Assembly: GCF_002197845.1 (NCBI RefSeq)
Contig: NZ_NIDE01000020.1
Location: 233,460-297,459 of the forward strand
Source of the DNA: Fimbriiglobus ruber
Lineage (GTDB): Bacteria > Planctomycetota > Planctomycetia > Gemmatales > Gemmataceae
Length of the DNA: 64,000 bases
Direction: 5' to 3'
The notes beneath the pieces were generated by a model, which made no database searches, had not been told where the DNA came from, and saw only the letters and a list, made by a program, of their open reading frames with translations. Below, one piece after another: positions 15,166 to 24,555 of the stretch (its first letter is position 1; each line of letters begins with the position of its first letter). Both the position numbers and the translations under genes were made by a program.

Positions 15166-16653
15166 ATGGCTAATTTGTACTCAATGCCTTGTCTTTACTG
15201 GCATAATGACGTTGCCACCGAAAAAGTGGCGCTGTCCAACTATGAGGTCTCCGACAAAGCCCAGGCCATCAACTGCGGTGGCATCGGCCTCATCCATGCG
15301 CTGGGTCAACGATTCGGGCTCGCCAAGACCATCGACCAAAAACTTCATCTGCTCAAATTCCACGTCCCGTATCACGAATCCGATCACGTCCTCACCCTCG
15401 CCTACAACCCGCTCTGCGGCGGCACCTGCCTTCAAGACCTCGAACTCCTCCGCAACGACGAGACCTTCCTCAACGCCCTGGACGCGCGACGCATCCCCGA
15501 CCCCACCACCGCCGGCGACTTCTGCCGCCGCTTCTTGGCGTCCGACGTCGAAGCGCTGATCGACGCGATCAACGAGGTTCGCCGGCGCGTCTGGGCCGAG
15601 CAACCCGAGTCGTTCTTCGACTGCGCGACGATCGATCTGGATGGCACCCTCGTCGGGACCACCGGTCCGTGCAAGGAGGGAATGGACATCGCCTACGACG
15701 GCACCTGGGGTTATCACCCGTTGGTCGTTTCGCTGGCCGAGACCGGGGAGGTCCTCAGCATCGTGAATCGTCCGGGGAATCGCCCGTCGCACGAGGGCGC
15801 GGCCCGGGAAGTCAACCGCTCGCTGGTGTTGTGCCTCGAGGCCGGTTTTCGCACGGTGCTCTTGCGGGGCGACACCGATTTCTCGCAGACCCAGTATCTG
15901 GATGGCTGGAACGCCATCCACAAGACGCGGTTCCTTTTCGGCTACGATGCCGTGCCCACTCTGGTGCGGAAAGCCGAGGAACTCCCGGACCACGCGTGGC
16001 GGCGGCTGACCCGCCCCGCCCGTTACCACGTGAACACGCAACCGCGGCGGACGCCGGAAAACGTCAAGGCCAGGATCGTGACGGAGCGGGAGTACGAGAC
16101 GCTCCGTTTGGACTCGGAGGACATCGCCGAGTTCGAGTATCGGCCCACCGCCTGCCGCCAGAAGTACCGGATGGTGGTGATCCGCAAGAACATCACCAAG
16201 GCGAAAGGCGAGGCGGCACTGTTCGATGACGTGCGTTACTTCTTTTACATCACGAACGAGCGGGAGTGGTCGGCGGACGCGATTGTGTTCTCGGCCAATG
16301 ACCGGTGCCACCAGGAGAACCTGCACGCCCAGTTGAAGAGCGGCGTGCGGGCGTTGCGGGCGCCGGTGGACACGCTGGAAAGCAACTGGGCGTACATGGT
16401 GATGACGGCACTGGGCTGGAACGTGAAGGCGTGGTGGGCGTTGTCGTTGCCGGAACCGCCGGGCCGCTGGCGAGACAAGTATCGTCAGGAGAAGCGGTGG
16501 GTGTTGGGTTTGGAGTTCCGGAGTTTCGTCCACGCATTCGTCGGGCTGCCGTGCCAGGTTCTCCGGACGGGCCGCAAGCTAGTTTATCGTCTGTTGAGTT
16601 GGAACCCTCATTTACGGGTCTTCTTCCGACTGGTCGAGACGTTGAACTGCTGA
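15166..16653 (+). CDS. IS1380-family transposase
   Basis: About 495 residues. The family signature is clear: INCGGIGLIHALGQR, PYHESDHVLTLAYN, DPTTAGDFCRRF near the N-terminus, the first Asp in CATIDLDGTLVGT, the second Asp in LLRGDTDFSQTQY and the Glu in CHQENLHAQLKSGVRAL near the C-terminus. The start is uncertain: ATGs at 15166 and 15184 or a later codon are possible because the upstream sequence belongs to the neighbouring element. The catalytic region is complete. Confidence 0.8.
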   Translation: MANLYSMPCLYWHNDVATEKVALSNYEVSDKAQAINCGGIGLIHALGQRFGLAKTIDQKLHLLKFHVPYHESDHVLTLAYNPLCGGTCLQDLELLRNDETFLNALDARRIPDPTTAGDFCRRFLASDVEALIDAINEVRRRVWAEQPESFFDCATIDLDGTLVGTTGPCKEGMDIAYDGTWGYHPLVVSLAETGEVLSIVNRPGNRPSHEGAAREVNRSLVLCLEAGFRTVLLRGDTDFSQTQYLDGWNAIHKTRFLFGYDAVPTLVRKAEELPDHAWRRLTRPARYHVNTQPRRTPENVKARIVTEREYETLRLDSEDIAEFEYRPTACRQKYRMVVIRKNITKAKGEAALFDDVRYFFYITNEREWSADAIVFSANDRCHQENLHAQLKSGVRALRAPVDTLESNWAYMVMTALGWNVKAWWALSLPEPPGRWRDKYRQEKRWVLGLEFRSFVHAFVGLPCQVLRTGRKLVYRLLSWNPHLRVFFRLVETLNC

Positions 16654-16862
16654 GGCCTGGCAACCAGAAGTCGGGATCTGGATGTCCCGATCCGCAACGG
16701 CGCCGAAAGCGATCGCGCGAAACGGAGGCTGAATACTCGGGTTGTTGAAGGAGATATAACAATGAAGAAGCCCACTCTCATGAGTGGGGCCAGAGATGAT
16801 ATGCAATTTACCAGAGCGACATTGCCTACATCGTGATCGCAATCGCCCTCGCTTGTTTAAGG
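15166..16862 (+). mobile_element. IS1380-family element, left end unclear
   Basis: The right end is set at TTTAAGG (16862), where it stops matching the second partial copy at 24050-24555. No matching inverted repeat was found on the left, where the coding start runs out of the IS701-like element's terminal sequence, so the left end was probably lost. It is inserted in or next to a tyrosine integrase gene. Confidence 0.6.
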
Positions 16863-17586
16863 ACTAGTTGCACTTCCTATCTCCGGTCGCTCTGGCAGAA
16901 ACATTTTAAAGCCGCCGGCTTTGTAAAAGAAAACCCGTGGCTCGACGTTCCATACCCGAATTCTCCGAAGGGAAAGCGGGTCAAGTTGCCCGAAGAGTCC
17001 GCTGTCCAAACGCTTTTGAGCTGGCTCACCACGTTACACCGGGTGGGAATTACCCAGGATATTCATCGAAACGAAGTTGGTGGCCGGTTGTCGGACCCTC
17101 GATCTGTGCAAAGCGAAGTCAGCGGGTTTGGACGGCACGAATTTGACTTTGGATGCCGAGGTGACAAAAACTCGCACCCCAAGAACCATTCCCCTGCCGG
17201 ACGAACTGGCAGCGCGTCTTCATTCCGTCAAAGGGCCAATCTGGCTTTGGGAGCAATCCTTGGAATCGTCCAAGCTGTTTCGTCCTTCGACTCGCACCCA
17301 TCACCAAGCAGAATACGACCCGTCGACATGGAGATGGACAGTCCAAAACTTGTTCCGAGAATTCAATAAAGGCAGGTCAAAGAAAGATCAGGTGAGACCA
17401 CACGATCTGAGAGCCCGAGCGATCACCCTTATCGCGGCCGCAACCCAAAGCGTGGACGCAACGGCGGAAGCCCTTGGTGTTGATCCCCAGACGGCGCGCC
17501 ATTACTTGGATGCGAGTAAAGCGTTTAAGGGAACAGAACTGATGAAAAAAATGGCCGGCATTTTACTGCCGCCTTCCGAGTTGTGA
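16863..17586 (+). pseudogene. Tyrosine recombinase (phage-type integrase) remnant
   Basis: The C-terminal two thirds of an integrase survive in two frames. The first (to about 17035) contains the core-binding helix region YLRSLWQKHFKAAGFVKENPW. After a frameshift near 17035-17060 comes the catalytic domain: Arg in AGCRTLDLCKAK, a beta-hairpin lysine region (KTRTPRTIPLPDELA), HDLRARAITL (the H-x-x-R motif) and the nucleophile Tyr in ARHYLDASKAF near the end. The N-terminus is cut off by IS1380. It may be the relic of an integrated element, possibly linked to the tRNA-Ser scar at 6776, but that link is inference. Confidence 0.8.
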
Positions 17587-17612
17587 TCTCTCGGAGTTGT
17601 CAATCAAAGCGT

Positions 17613-17654
17613 CACCGCCTCAGAATTCAAAAAGAATTCTGGGGCGGTTTCTTA
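17613..17654 (+). terminator. Strong rho-independent terminator after the integrase
   Basis: A stem of about 15 bp (ACCGCCTCAGAATTC paired with GAATTCTGGGGCGGT, one G-T pair) closes an AAAAA loop and is followed by TTTCTT. It sits 25 bases after the integrase stop, so it is the original terminator of that gene. Confidence 0.85.
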
Positions 17655-17743
17655 GTTTTCTAGGGCGATTCTAGGGCAGTTTCTATCAGGCGTTTTTCGT
17701 CGATTTCCCTAAACCCTTGCATTTTCTGGACTTACTTAGGATC

Positions 17744-19071
17744 CTGAATTTATTAACTGTCCCATTCGGTGTTTCTGGCATGGCAGAAGACGGGTAATCT
17801 GCAACCCGGGGAATGGATCTCCTCCTGGTTCTGGCAGGAAGTCGTCATGCCGATCCCTTATCCGCCCGCTGTCGAGCAGGCCATGCTTGTCACCTACGCC
17901 TCGCTTAACGAACGTCAACGACGACTGTTTGCCGCCGCCGAAGTCGTTAAGCTGGGCCACGGCGGCATCGCCTACCTCGCGCGGCTCTTCGACTGCCATC
18001 GCAAAACCATCCAGCGCGGCTTGGCGGACCTGCGACGCCCCCAGCCCCCCTACCGCCCCACCGGGCGCGAAAAAAGGGGGCGGGCGTAAGCGCTGTCTGT
18101 CCCTCTGGCCCGGCCTTGATGACGCGTTCCTGAACGTGATCGATCCCTGCACCGCGGGGGATCCCGATCAACCCGGCTGCCTCTGGACCAATCTCTCACG
18201 CGCCCAAATCGCCCACGGGCTTCAGGCTCTGGGCTTCCGGGTGAGCGTGGTCGTCGTGGCCCAACTTCTCACGCGTCATCGCCTCGGCCGTCGCAAAGCG
18301 CTCAAAACCCTTCCTCTGGGGAAACATCGCTGCCAGGATCGGCAATTCCAGATCATTGCCCGCTACCGCGACGAGTTCCTGACCTCGCCGGATCCCATCG
18401 TCAGCATCGACACCAAGCACAAGGAATTCCTGGGGCTTCTGTTCCGCGTCGGCCGGTTGTATACCCGCCTCGCCCGAAAAGCCCTGGACCACGATTTCCC
18501 CAGCGCCGCCTGGGGCGTCATCTATCCACACGGCCTGTACGACCTGAAGCGCAACTGCGGGCACCTGAACTTGGGCCTCAGCCACGACACCAGTCGATTC
18601 GCGTGCGACCGCATCGCGTACTGGTGGCAGGAGCAGGGCCGGTTCGCGTACCCCGAGGCCCGCCGCGTGCTGCTCTTATGCGACGGCGGCGGCCGTAATG
18701 CCAGCCATCGGTATGTCTTCAAGTATCACCTGGAACGCTTGGCCGATCGCCTGGGGTTGGAACTTCGCATCGCCCATTACCCGCCCCATTGTTCCAAGTA
18801 CAACGCCATCGAGCATCGCCTCTTTCCACACGTGACCCGTGCCTGCCAGGGTTTGCTATTAACCTCTCTGCAAGTCGCGGTGAAGGCGATGGAGAGGACG
18901 AGCACGCGAAAAGGCTTGACGACGACGGTTCACGTTTTGGATGGCGACGATCCCCTCAAGGAGGGCTACCCCGAAGAATACCGCGAAACGATGAAAATTC
19001 GGTTCGACGAAGAACTCCCGGCCTGGAACTACCGTGCCGTTCCCTCGAAATGGGACAGTTAATAAATTCCA
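17744..19071 (+). mobile_element. ISAzo13-like element next to tRNA-Lys
   Basis: A perfect 21-bp inverted repeat (starting GAATTTATTAACTG) lies at 17746-17766 and 19049-19069, one or two further bases possibly belonging to the ends. Flanks read TTAGGATCC on the left and ATCCTTAG on the right, so the target was probably a palindromic GGATCC-like site. It ends about 10 bases from tRNA-Lys. Confidence 0.75.
17847..19062 (+). pseudogene. ISAzo13-family transposase in two frames
   Basis: The first frame from ATG 17847 encodes the N-terminal DNA-binding part (YASLNERQRRLFAAAEVVKL, GIAYLARLFDCHRKTI) and stops at 18089. The catalytic part continues in the +1 frame from about 18070 (GGGRKRCLSLWPGLDDAF) to 19062, with Asp in VSIDTKHKEFLG, Asp in LLLCDGGGRN and Glu in HCSKYNAIEHRLF. 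The switch lies at a run of six A and five G; removing one base gives a single ORF. Either the element uses transcriptional slippage at this run, or it is a decay or assembly error. Confidence 0.75.
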
Positions 19072-19080
19072 GATCCTTAG

Positions 19081-19153
<73 letters not shown>

Positions 19154-19316
19154 CAATCAGAGAACGCTATTTAAGAGGGCAGGGCGGGAGAGTTCAAGAG
19201 GGATTCGTTGCTCCTTCTCACTTTCCTGCCCGCCCGCCGTATTTCGGACACTTCAGCCGGCTCGAGGTTCGCGCCGATGCCAAAAACACGGGCCTCGTTT
19301 AACAGGATAGCCGGTG

Positions 19317-20219
19317 TCATTTCTTCGTCGTAATGCCCTGCGTGGCAAGCCATTCGGCACAGCGGTCGGGCCACGTCGCGCACGGCTTGCCCTCTTTCCG
19401 CAGGCCGAAACCGTGGCCGCCGGTGCTGTAAACGTGCAGCTCCGCCGGCACCTTGAGCTTCTTCAACTCCAGGAACATCCGGACGCTGTTCTCGGGCGAC
19501 ACGCCATCGTCGTAAGCATGGGCGAAGAAACAGGGTGGCGTGTCCTTCGAGACCCGGATTTCTTCCGCCAGTTGGTCGGGCTTCTTCTTGTCGGTCAAGT
19601 ACGCGGGGTAGACCAGGACGACGAAATCGGGCCGACAGCTTTGTTTGTCCGCTTCGTCCACCGGATCGTAAGCCCGCTTGTCCGGGTTGGTCGCGGTCCA
19701 CGCCGTCAGGTGACCACCGGCCGAGAAGCCGAGCATGCCGACCCGCTTCGGGTCGATGCCCAGCGAGTCCGCTTTGGAGCGGACAAGGCTCAAAGCCCGT
19801 TGCGCGTCTTGCAGGGCACCGATCGGCGGGGCATCTTTCGGCTGGCTCGCCCGGCGCGGCACACGGTACTTGAGGACGATCCCGGTTACGCCGATGCTGT
19901 TGAGCCAGGCGGCGACCTCTTCTCCCTCCAGATCCCACGCGAGAATCGAGTACCCGCCGCCGGGGGCGATCACGATCGCCGCCCCCGTGTCCTTGTCCTT
20001 CGCCGGTTTGAATACGCTCAGCAAGGGCTTGGAGATCTTCCCGATCCGGCGGACGGGCCGCTGGCCGGGCTTCGCCGGCACGTCCTCTTCCGGACCGACG
20101 TCCCCCTTCTCACCGGGCGCGACGCCCGGCCACAGGTCCAGGACCATCGTCGGTTCGGCCGCGAACGAAAGGGGTATCGCGAGTAAGCACGCGACCATTG
20201 CCAGAGTGAAGCGATGCAT
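19317..20219 (-). CDS. Secreted alpha/beta hydrolase (esterase/lipase-like)
   Basis: A 300-residue protein with a signal peptide (MHRFTLAMVACLLAIPLSFA). The hydrolase fold shows the oxyanion strand IVIAPGGGYSILAWD (about 83-97), the nucleophile elbow GFSAGG (about 164-169), an acid in the FFAHAYDDGVSPENS region (about 230-245) and the catalytic His in STGGHGFGL (about 268-276). This is the BD-FAE / acetyl-xylan esterase-like pattern common in planctomycetes, where the enzymes deacetylate polysaccharides. The substrate cannot be told from sequence. It lies 44 bases downstream of the sugar nucleotidyltransferase gene, on the same strand, so cotranscription is likely. Confidence 0.85.
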   Translation of the reverse strand: MHRFTLAMVACLLAIPLSFAAEPTMVLDLWPGVAPGEKGDVGPEEDVPAKPGQRPVRRIGKISKPLLSVFKPAKDKDTGAAIVIAPGGGYSILAWDLEGEEVAAWLNSIGVTGIVLKYRVPRRASQPKDAPPIGALQDAQRALSLVRSKADSLGIDPKRVGMLGFSAGGHLTAWTATNPDKRAYDPVDEADKQSCRPDFVVLVYPAYLTDKKKPDQLAEEIRVSKDTPPCFFAHAYDDGVSPENSVRMFLELKKLKVPAELHVYSTGGHGFGLRKEGKPCATWPDRCAEWLATQGITTKK

Positions 20220-20263
20220 GGGAAAGGTCCGCGAGGAGAAAAGGTGTCGTTACACGGCAGGAA

Positions 20264-20950
20264 TTACACCACGGCGGAGAGGTCGGCCAGCTGCGACCAG
20301 CACCACGCTTCGACCGTACCGATGGGTAGCCAGTAATCCGCGCGGACGACCTGGAACGGGTTCCGCGCGGCGAGTTGACTGACTGCGTCGGTGATTTCGT
20401 ACTCACCCCGCGGTGACAGAGGGAGTGTCAGGTCGAACGCCGACCGCGGGAACAGGTAGCCGCCGATGTTCGCCAGTTGCGGGGCGGCAAGTCCCTTGGG
20501 TTTTTCCACGAGACGATCGAGTGTACCATCGGGTTTCGGGAAGACGATCCCGTAACTCTCGGGTTCGTCGACGGTGTGCGTCAGGATTCCCATCGGCACG
20601 CTGGCGAGTCGCGCCAGGTCGGCCCGGCCGATCAGGTCGTCGCCGTTCAGCACCATCACCCGGTCGGACGTGATGGCTCCCTTGCAGGCCATGAAGGCGT
20701 CGCCCGTGCCGCGCGGCTCGTTCTGCCGCACGGTCGCCCACTTCTCGACGTGCGTCTGCGCGGCCAGGTATTGCTCGATCTGCTCGCCCAGGTAGTTCAC
20801 AACGACGACCACGCGATCAACCACTGGCAGAGCCCCGAGAATCCAGTCGAGAATCGGCCGGCCGTGAACTGGCAGGAGTGGTTTGGGGACGCCGTTCGTG
20901 TACGGGCGGAGCCGCGTGCCTTTGCCGGCGGCCAAAATGATCGCGTCCAT
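20264..20950 (-). CDS. Sugar-1-phosphate nucleotidyltransferase
   Basis: A 228-residue protein from ATG 20950 (an upstream ATG adds 14 unlikely residues). It opens with the diagnostic MDAIILAAGKGTRLRPYT, then PKPLLPVHGRPILDWIL, and VLNGDDLIG with the metal-binding Asp, EKP in LDRLVEKPKG and IGGYLFPRSAF. These are the motifs of RfbA/GlmU/mannose-1-phosphate guanylyltransferase-type enzymes, which make NDP-sugars for cell-surface glycans. No acyltransferase repeat follows, so it is not GlmU. The exact sugar and nucleotide are undetermined. Confidence 0.85.
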   Translation of the reverse strand: MDAIILAAGKGTRLRPYTNGVPKPLLPVHGRPILDWILGALPVVDRVVVVVNYLGEQIEQYLAAQTHVEKWATVRQNEPRGTGDAFMACKGAITSDRVMVLNGDDLIGRADLARLASVPMGILTHTVDEPESYGIVFPKPDGTLDRLVEKPKGLAAPQLANIGGYLFPRSAFDLTLPLSPRGEYEITDAVSQLAARNPFQVVRADYWLPIGTVEAWCWSQLADLSAVV

Positions 20951-21332
20951 CGGGCGTACTCGGCGAGTGAACTCGGGAGAGGGCGACGACACCCGTGCGG
21001 CGGACCGCCGGCCGCGGGTTTTGATTCAAGATACGGCAACAGTACCCCGCCGACCGGGGGTTCGGGCAAAACGGGCGGACCCGGGGAAAATCGGCCCGCC
21101 CGGGAAAACGGGTGAAGGTGGCAAACCCCGGGTGACGATCATAACCGCGTCGACCGAGGCGAACGGCAGGAGCCGACGCCCCGGTCTGCCGGAGTCGGCG
21201 GTTCGCGCACGGAAGCGGGCCGTTCGACACGCCACCCACCCGCGGCCCCGCCGGTGCCGACCGCCACCCACCCTGGCGCCGGTCCGGCCGGCGGTCCGGG
21301 CGGTTCTTCACCTTCCACGGATGGTACCTCCG

Positions 21333-21560
21333 ATGCGCCGCGCTCTCGTTCTAACCGCCGTATTCGGTTCGTTCCTGGCCGGCCTGGGCTGCCGCAACGT
21401 CACGACCGGGCGGTGCGACTGCACAAACGACCCCGTTGGGACGGCGCTCCCGCCGGCCGTCAACCCGTACCCGGTGGTGGGGGCTCCTACCTCCACGGGA
21501 CCCGCGTCGCCGATCACGATGCCGACGGCTCCGGACAAGCTCCCGGCCACGGGCAAGTAA
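21333..21560 (+). CDS. Small lipoprotein-like protein
   Basis: A 75-residue protein from ATG 21333 (ATG 21321 is possible). A basic start and hydrophobic segment (RRALVLTAVFGSFLAGLGC) end in a cysteine that fits a loose lipobox, so it is probably a lipid-anchored exported protein. The mature part has further cysteines (GRCDCTND) and is Pro/Thr/Ser-rich. Short planctomycete lipoproteins of this type have no known function. Confidence 0.55.
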   Translation: MRRALVLTAVFGSFLAGLGCRNVTTGRCDCTNDPVGTALPPAVNPYPVVGAPTSTGPASPITMPTAPDKLPATGK

Positions 21561-21604
21561 CGCCCCGCGCCCGCCCCCGGTTTGCGAACCGGGGGCTGTG
21601 GCGT

Positions 21605-23812
21605 TTAGCGCTGCAGGTCCGCCCCGCCCGGCTTCCGCGGCCGCCGCTTGGCGACCTTCGGCGCGGGCCGCGGGGCCGAGCCGGTCGGCGGCGGTCCCTG
21701 GATGAGCGCGGTCGCCTGCCGCCGCTCGGACTCGGTCGCCAGATCCAGGAAGCGTTGCTGGCTCCGCATGGGCGCCTGCCCCTCGGGCGGACGAAGGCGC
21801 CGGTAGCTCCCGTCCGCCTGGAGTTCGCGGGTCTTGGCCGTGTCCGCCAGGCTGGTCGCGATGATCTCGTCGATCAGCCGGGCCTTCAGGTCCGCCTGCT
21901 CGACCGGGAACACGACCTCGACCCGCCGGCTCAGGTTCCGGTCCATCCAGTCCGCCGACCCGATGAACACCTCGGGGTCGCCGGCGTTCTCGAAGTAAAA
22001 AATCCGGCTGTGTTCCAGGAACCGGTCGACGATCGACACGACCCGGATGTTGTCGCTCACCCCGGGGACGCCGGGCCGCAGTGCGCAGACCCCGCGGCAG
22101 ACGATTTCGATCCGCACCCCGGCCTGGCTCGCGCGGTAGAGCGCCTGGATGACGGCGGGTTCGAGCAACCCGTTGAGCTTGGCGAACAGCCGGGCTTTCT
22201 TGCCGGCCCGTTGGTTCGCCGCTTCGCGCTCGATCCGCTCGATCATGAACGGCTGCATCCGCGACGGGGCGACGATCAGTTTCCGCCACTGCGGCAACTC
22301 GGCGTACCCAGTCAGGTAGTTGAACAGCAGTGTCACGTCGTCCGCGAAGCTCGGGTTCGCGGTGAAGAAGCCGAGGTCGGTGTAAACGCGGGCGGTTTGC
22401 GGGTTGTAGTTCCCGGTCGCGAGGTGGACGTACCGGCGAATGCCGTCCTCGTCCCGGCGGACGACCAGAGCCACCTTGCAGTGCGTCTTCAGCCCGATGA
22501 ACCCGAAGACGACGTGGACACCGGACTTCTCCAGTTCCTTGGCCCAGAGGATGTTCCGCTCCTCGTCCAACCGGGCCTTGAGTTCAATGACGGCCGTGAC
22601 CTGCTTGCCGCGGTCGGCCGCCCGCTGGAGCGCCTTCACCACCGGGCTGTCGCTCGACGTCCGGTAAAGCGTCTGTTTAATCGCCAAAACCCGGTCGTCG
22701 TCGGCCGCGGCGTCGATGAAATCGACCACGTGCTTGAACGGCTCGTAGGGGTGGTGGACGAGGATGTCTTTCGCGCGGACCGCCGCCCACGGCGTCACCG
22801 CCGTAGCGAACTCCTTGACCGGGACCGGGGCGAACGCAACGTCCCGCAACTCGGCGAATCCCGGCAGCGCGTGAACCTGGAAGAGCCCGGTCAGGTCAAG
22901 CAACCCCGGAACGCGGGTCACGTCCTGCGGACTCAGGTCGAGGGCCGCCGTGAGCAATTGCTCGACTTCGGGCGGCCCGTCGGCTTCGATCTCCAACCGA
23001 ACCGCCTGCCCGCGGCGGCGCTGCTTGACGTTCTCCTCGATCGCCCGGAGCAGGTCGTCAACTTCTTCGTCCAGTTCGAACTCGCTGTCCCGCGTCACCC
23101 GGAAGCAGACCGTTTCGAACAACTCCATGCCCGGGAACAGATCGGTCAGGTGCAGTCGTATGACGGTTTCCAGTGGCGTAAACGCAACGCCGGTTCCGCC
23201 CGTGCCGCCGTCCGGAAGTTGAACGAGTCGCGGCAGCACGCCCGGCACCTGAACGACCGCGAAGAGTGGGTCCGGGTCGCCCGGCCGACGGAGTAGAACG
23301 GCCACGTTCAGCGACTTGTTGACCAGGTGCGGGAACGGGTGGCCGGGGTCGATGGCAAGTGGGGTCAACACCGGGAAGAACTGGCGGCTGAACAATTCGC
23401 GGAGGTGTTTCCGCTCGTCCGGGGTGAGATCCTTGAGCCCGCGGATGACGATCCCTTTTTCGGTGAGGGCGGGCAGGATCTCGGCCCGCATGCACCGATA
23501 CTGTTCGGCCACGAGTTCGGCGACGGTCACACTGATCCGATCAAGTTGCTCCTGTGGCGCCATCCGGTCCGCCCCGGACGATCGCGTAATCCCCGCCTGG
23601 ACTTTCTGCTGCAACCCCCCGACCCGGACCATGAAGAACTCGTCCAGGTTTGAGCTAAAAATGGCCAGGAATTTCAGCCGCTCGAGCAGTGGAACCCGCG
23701 AATCCTGGGCTTCTTCGAGTACCCGGCGGTTGAACTCCAGCCAACTCAATTCCCGGTTGATGTAAAGCCCCGGGTCGTCGAGGTTCTGCGGGGGAGAAAG
23801 CGTCGGGGTCAT
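21605..23812 (-). CDS. ppk1: Polyphosphate kinase 1
   Basis: About 735 residues from ATG 23812, a normal PPK1 length. PPK1 reversibly polymerises the gamma-phosphate of ATP into polyphosphate. The N domain begins YINRELSWLEFNRRVLEEA and includes FSSNLDEFFMVRVGG; the catalytic C domains contain HHPYEPFKHVVDF, AIKQTLYRTSSDSPVV, the autophosphorylated His in FIGLKTHCKVALV and the second conserved His in DRFLEHSRIFYFEN, then FIGSADWMDRNL. All key residues are present. A Lys/Arg/Pro-rich tail of about 30 residues follows the core. The gene stands alone; no ppx or pho gene is next to it. Confidence 0.95.
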   Translation of the reverse strand: MTPTLSPPQNLDDPGLYINRELSWLEFNRRVLEEAQDSRVPLLERLKFLAIFSSNLDEFFMVRVGGLQQKVQAGITRSSGADRMAPQEQLDRISVTVAELVAEQYRCMRAEILPALTEKGIVIRGLKDLTPDERKHLRELFSRQFFPVLTPLAIDPGHPFPHLVNKSLNVAVLLRRPGDPDPLFAVVQVPGVLPRLVQLPDGGTGGTGVAFTPLETVIRLHLTDLFPGMELFETVCFRVTRDSEFELDEEVDDLLRAIEENVKQRRRGQAVRLEIEADGPPEVEQLLTAALDLSPQDVTRVPGLLDLTGLFQVHALPGFAELRDVAFAPVPVKEFATAVTPWAAVRAKDILVHHPYEPFKHVVDFIDAAADDDRVLAIKQTLYRTSSDSPVVKALQRAADRGKQVTAVIELKARLDEERNILWAKELEKSGVHVVFGFIGLKTHCKVALVVRRDEDGIRRYVHLATGNYNPQTARVYTDLGFFTANPSFADDVTLLFNYLTGYAELPQWRKLIVAPSRMQPFMIERIEREAANQRAGKKARLFAKLNGLLEPAVIQALYRASQAGVRIEIVCRGVCALRPGVPGVSDNIRVVSIVDRFLEHSRIFYFENAGDPEVFIGSADWMDRNLSRRVEVVFPVEQADLKARLIDEIIATSLADTAKTRELQADGSYRRLRPPEGQAPMRSQQRFLDLATESERRQATALIQGPPPTGSAPRPAPKVAKRRPRKPGGADLQR

Positions 23813-24049
23813 TATCAAGCTCCGGGAAACCGGCACGAGGCCGTCCAGTATCTTTTACCGACCCGCCCGGTTACGGACAGCCGTAACCTCGATACTGGGC
23901 AAACGGTAGTACCCGTCTGGCGTCATCAGCACCTCCCGGTAGCGGTCATTCTCTCGCCCAAATTTAATTGCATAGCGACGAGTTAAGGTGATTGATCGCA
24001 GTCAGTTTTATCCGTGCCCCTCAGTATAAACTGACGCGCCTTAATTAGA

Positions 24050-24555
24050 CCTTAAACAAGCGAGGGCGATTGCGATCACGATGTAGGCAGTGTCGCTCTG
24101 GTAAATTGCATATCATCTCTGGCCCCACTCATGAGAGTGGGCTTCTTCATTGTTATATCTCCTTCAACAACCCGAGTATTCAGCCTCCGTTTCGCGCGAT
24201 CGCTTTCGGCGCCGTTGCGGATCGGGACATCCAGATCCCGACTTCTGGTTGCCAGGCCTCAATAGTTCAACGTCTCGACCAGTCGGAAGAAGACCCGTAA
24301 ATGAGGGTTCCAACTCAACAGACGATAAACTAGCTTGCGGCCCGTCCGGAGAACCTGGCACGGCAGCCCGACGAATGCGTGGACGAAACTCCGGAACTCC
24401 AAACCCAACACCCACCGCTTCTCCTGACGATACTTGTCTCGCCAGCGGCCCGGCGGTTCCGGCAACGACAACGCCCACCACGCCTTCACGTTCCAGCCCA
24501 GTGCCGTCATCACCATGTACGCCCAGTTGCTTTCCAGCGTGTCCACCGGCGCCCG
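24050..24555 (-). mobile_element. IS1380 right-end fragment, inverted copy
   Basis: This carries the last about 95 codons of an IS1380 transposase (from DTLESNWAYMVM to the stop) and the right end (TTTAAGG complement at 24050). It is near-identical to 16357-16862 but in the opposite orientation. It is cut at 24555 by the inverted repeat of the ISAs1 element, and the rest is absent on the far side of that element, so a deletion or rearrangement has occurred. Positions 23813-24049 hold no gene. Confidence 0.8.

Larger units (their letters stand above)
11186..15173 (+). pseudogene. IS701-like transposase, frameshifted and interrupted
   Basis: The N-terminal part (11186-11672) shows the first catalytic Asp in CIDESGTAKSG. 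At about 11664 the frame passes CGA AAA AAC, a canonical A_AAA_AAC slippery heptamer; a -1 shift joins it to HYVPDTVVFRTKPEIALAL and then to the second Asp region (CDELYG). The reading stops making sense at SRWSVE (about 12257), where the recombinase element is inserted, and resumes at about 14777 with DCFRQAKEELGLDHYEVRGW and a basic tail to 15173. The insertion falls on the Glu codon of the E(6)K signature, so the enzyme is inactive as it stands. Confidence 0.8.
11054..15238 (+). mobile_element. IS701-like element split by a serine-recombinase element
   Basis: The inferred ends are an imperfect inverted repeat, TGGGCAGCGCCACTTTTT at 11054-11071 and its near-complement ending at 15238. It abuts IS5 copy 1 on the left and runs into the start of the IS1380 gene on the right; the two elements appear to share or abut the AAAAAGTGGCGCTG segment. 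Removing 12258-14776 rejoins the transposase. Confidence 0.55.

Noticed and set aside
21254-23296. 680-residue open frame on the plus strand
   Set aside because: It lies opposite ppk1, has no family features and is the usual antisense shadow of a GC-rich gene.
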